Positions 23,352 to 23,867 of a stretch of DNA of 23,867 nt are shown in pieces (the stretch's first letter is position 1; each line of letters opens with the position of its first letter). A model generated the notes under the pieces. That model searched no databases and was not told the DNA's origin. It saw only the letters and a program-made list of their open reading frames with translations. The translations under genes and the position numbers were made by a program. Origin of the DNA: JAFARZ01 sp036490795 (GTDB lineage Bacteria; Actinomycetota; Actinomycetes; Streptosporangiales; Streptosporangiaceae); contig DASXDG010000364.1 in the NCBI GenBank assembly GCA_036490795.1, positions 1-23,867 on the forward strand. Reading direction: 5' to 3'.

Positions 23352-23396
23352 TCGCGTCGGGAAGTATCGCGTGGGGAAGTCCTGCCTCGGGAAGGG
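23352..23396 (+). repeat. Tandem repeat in the clgR leader, 3 x 15 bp
   Basis: TCGCGTCGGGAAGTA (23352), TCGCGTGGGGAAGTC (23367) and the weaker CTGCCTCGGGAAGGG (23382). The last unit carries the clgR ribosome-binding site (GAAGGGAG, 23391-23398). Confidence 0.75.
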
Positions 23397-23405
23397 AGTG
23401 CGGCT

Positions 23406-23744
23406 ATGGTTCTGCTCCGTCAGCTGCTAGGTGACGTGCTGCGGCGGCTGCGTATCCGCCAAGGCCGCACCCTCCGTGAGGTGTCTGCGTCGGCTCGCGT
23501 ATCGCTTGGTTACCTCTCAGAGGTAGAGCGAGGCCAGAAAGAGGCCTCGTCGGAGCTGCTGCAAGCCATCTGCACGGCATTGGGCACACCGTTGTCCCAG
23601 GTGTTCCGTGAGGTTTCTGATAATTTCGCCCTTGCTGAGCTGCAGAGCGAACCGGTGCTTGAAGCGCCGAGGGAGCCTGCGATGAGAGGGCTGGCGGAAG
23701 CCACGCCCAGGGCGCCGGAAATCACTGACATGGTGCCGGTCTAA
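23406..23744 (+). CDS. clgR: ClgR-type transcriptional regulator
   Basis: In actinobacteria ClgR activates clpP/clpC and other proteolysis and stress genes. The 112-residue product has an N-terminal XRE-type helix-turn-helix (about 6-65): LGDVLRRLRIRQGRTLREVS, then the recognition region SLGYLSEVERGQKEASSELL. A short, less ordered tail ends in TDMVPV. I chose the ATG at 23406 because GAAGGGAG lies 7 bases before it and the family begins here; the open frame upstream (from 23301) is made of the 15-bp repeats. The position after pgsA and cinA is the usual one for clgR. A 140-base gap separates it from cinA, so it likely has its own promoter, but I found no clear one and no clear ClgR operator. 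Confidence 0.88.
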   Translation: MVLLRQLLGDVLRRLRIRQGRTLREVSASARVSLGYLSEVERGQKEASSELLQAICTALGTPLSQVFREVSDNFALAELQSEPVLEAPREPAMRGLAEATPRAPEITDMVPV

Positions 23745-23867
23745 CCGGAGTACCTCGTTGTCGGCCGACCTGGTTGCCGGTTGACCTGATGCCGGGCGGC
23801 CGCGTCGGTCCGGCGTGAGGGTTAGCTTGGCCGGTCAGCCTGAGGGCCCGCGGCTTCGCGGACGGGT

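Noticed and set aside
23745..23867. Start of a pspA-like gene after clgR
   Set aside because: A PspA-family gene often follows clgR in mycobacteria, but the last 123 bases show no start or recognisable coding frame.

Overview
The window is high-GC DNA (roughly two thirds or more G+C) with GTG starts, 4-base GTGA stop/start overlaps and a gene order typical of Actinomycetota: dapA, rnj, ftsK, a RodZ-like gene, rimO, pgsA, a CinA C-terminal-domain gene and clgR run on the + strand in the second half. I recognise this as a conserved actinobacterial chromosomal block, so this is chromosome and not plasmid or phage. The order or family cannot be fixed from the window.

Layout. (1) 1-1837: two permease genes of a MalF/MalG-type sugar ABC importer; the first is cut by the left edge. 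(2) 1838-2387: a 550-base non-coding stretch with several inverted repeats, a long hairpin, an orphan terminator-like hairpin and a short tandem repeat. (3) 2388-9648: two tandem paralogous secreted proteases of about 1,200 residues. Each has its own terminator, and they share an upstream sequence block. Both look like subtilases (S8) overall, but the usual Asp and His are lost and the residues of sedolisins (S53) are present instead. (4) 9750-12381: dapA and the RNase J gene. (5) 12430-14574, minus strand: an AraC-type regulator with an odd C-terminal tail that reads through an 83-bp AT-rich imperfect palindrome and a 9-bp repeat array, and a D-2-hydroxyacid dehydrogenase. (6) 14643-16854: bioB overlapping an AMP nucleosidase gene. 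(7) 16956-23744: ftsK, the RodZ-like gene, rimO-pgsA-cinA (coupled by 4-base overlaps) and clgR.

Genes that act together: malF/malG form one membrane channel. dapA feeds lysine and meso-diaminopimelate synthesis for the wall. rnj processes RNA. ftsK moves chromosomes at the septum. The RodZ-like protein probably links to the envelope or cytoskeleton, rimO modifies ribosomal protein S12, pgsA makes the phosphatidylglycerol precursor, the CinA-like protein recycles NMN, and ClgR controls Clp protease genes.

Two features recur. Six genes (dapA, araC-type, 2-hydroxyacid dehydrogenase, bioB, ftsK, rimO) have a TANNNT hexamer 6-7 bases before the start codon, which suggests leaderless transcripts. 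Seven short tandem-repeat arrays (9-18 bp units) lie in or beside genes, and four of these are in or next to the conserved ftsK-clgR block. No rRNA, tRNA, CRISPR array, transposase or phage gene was seen.
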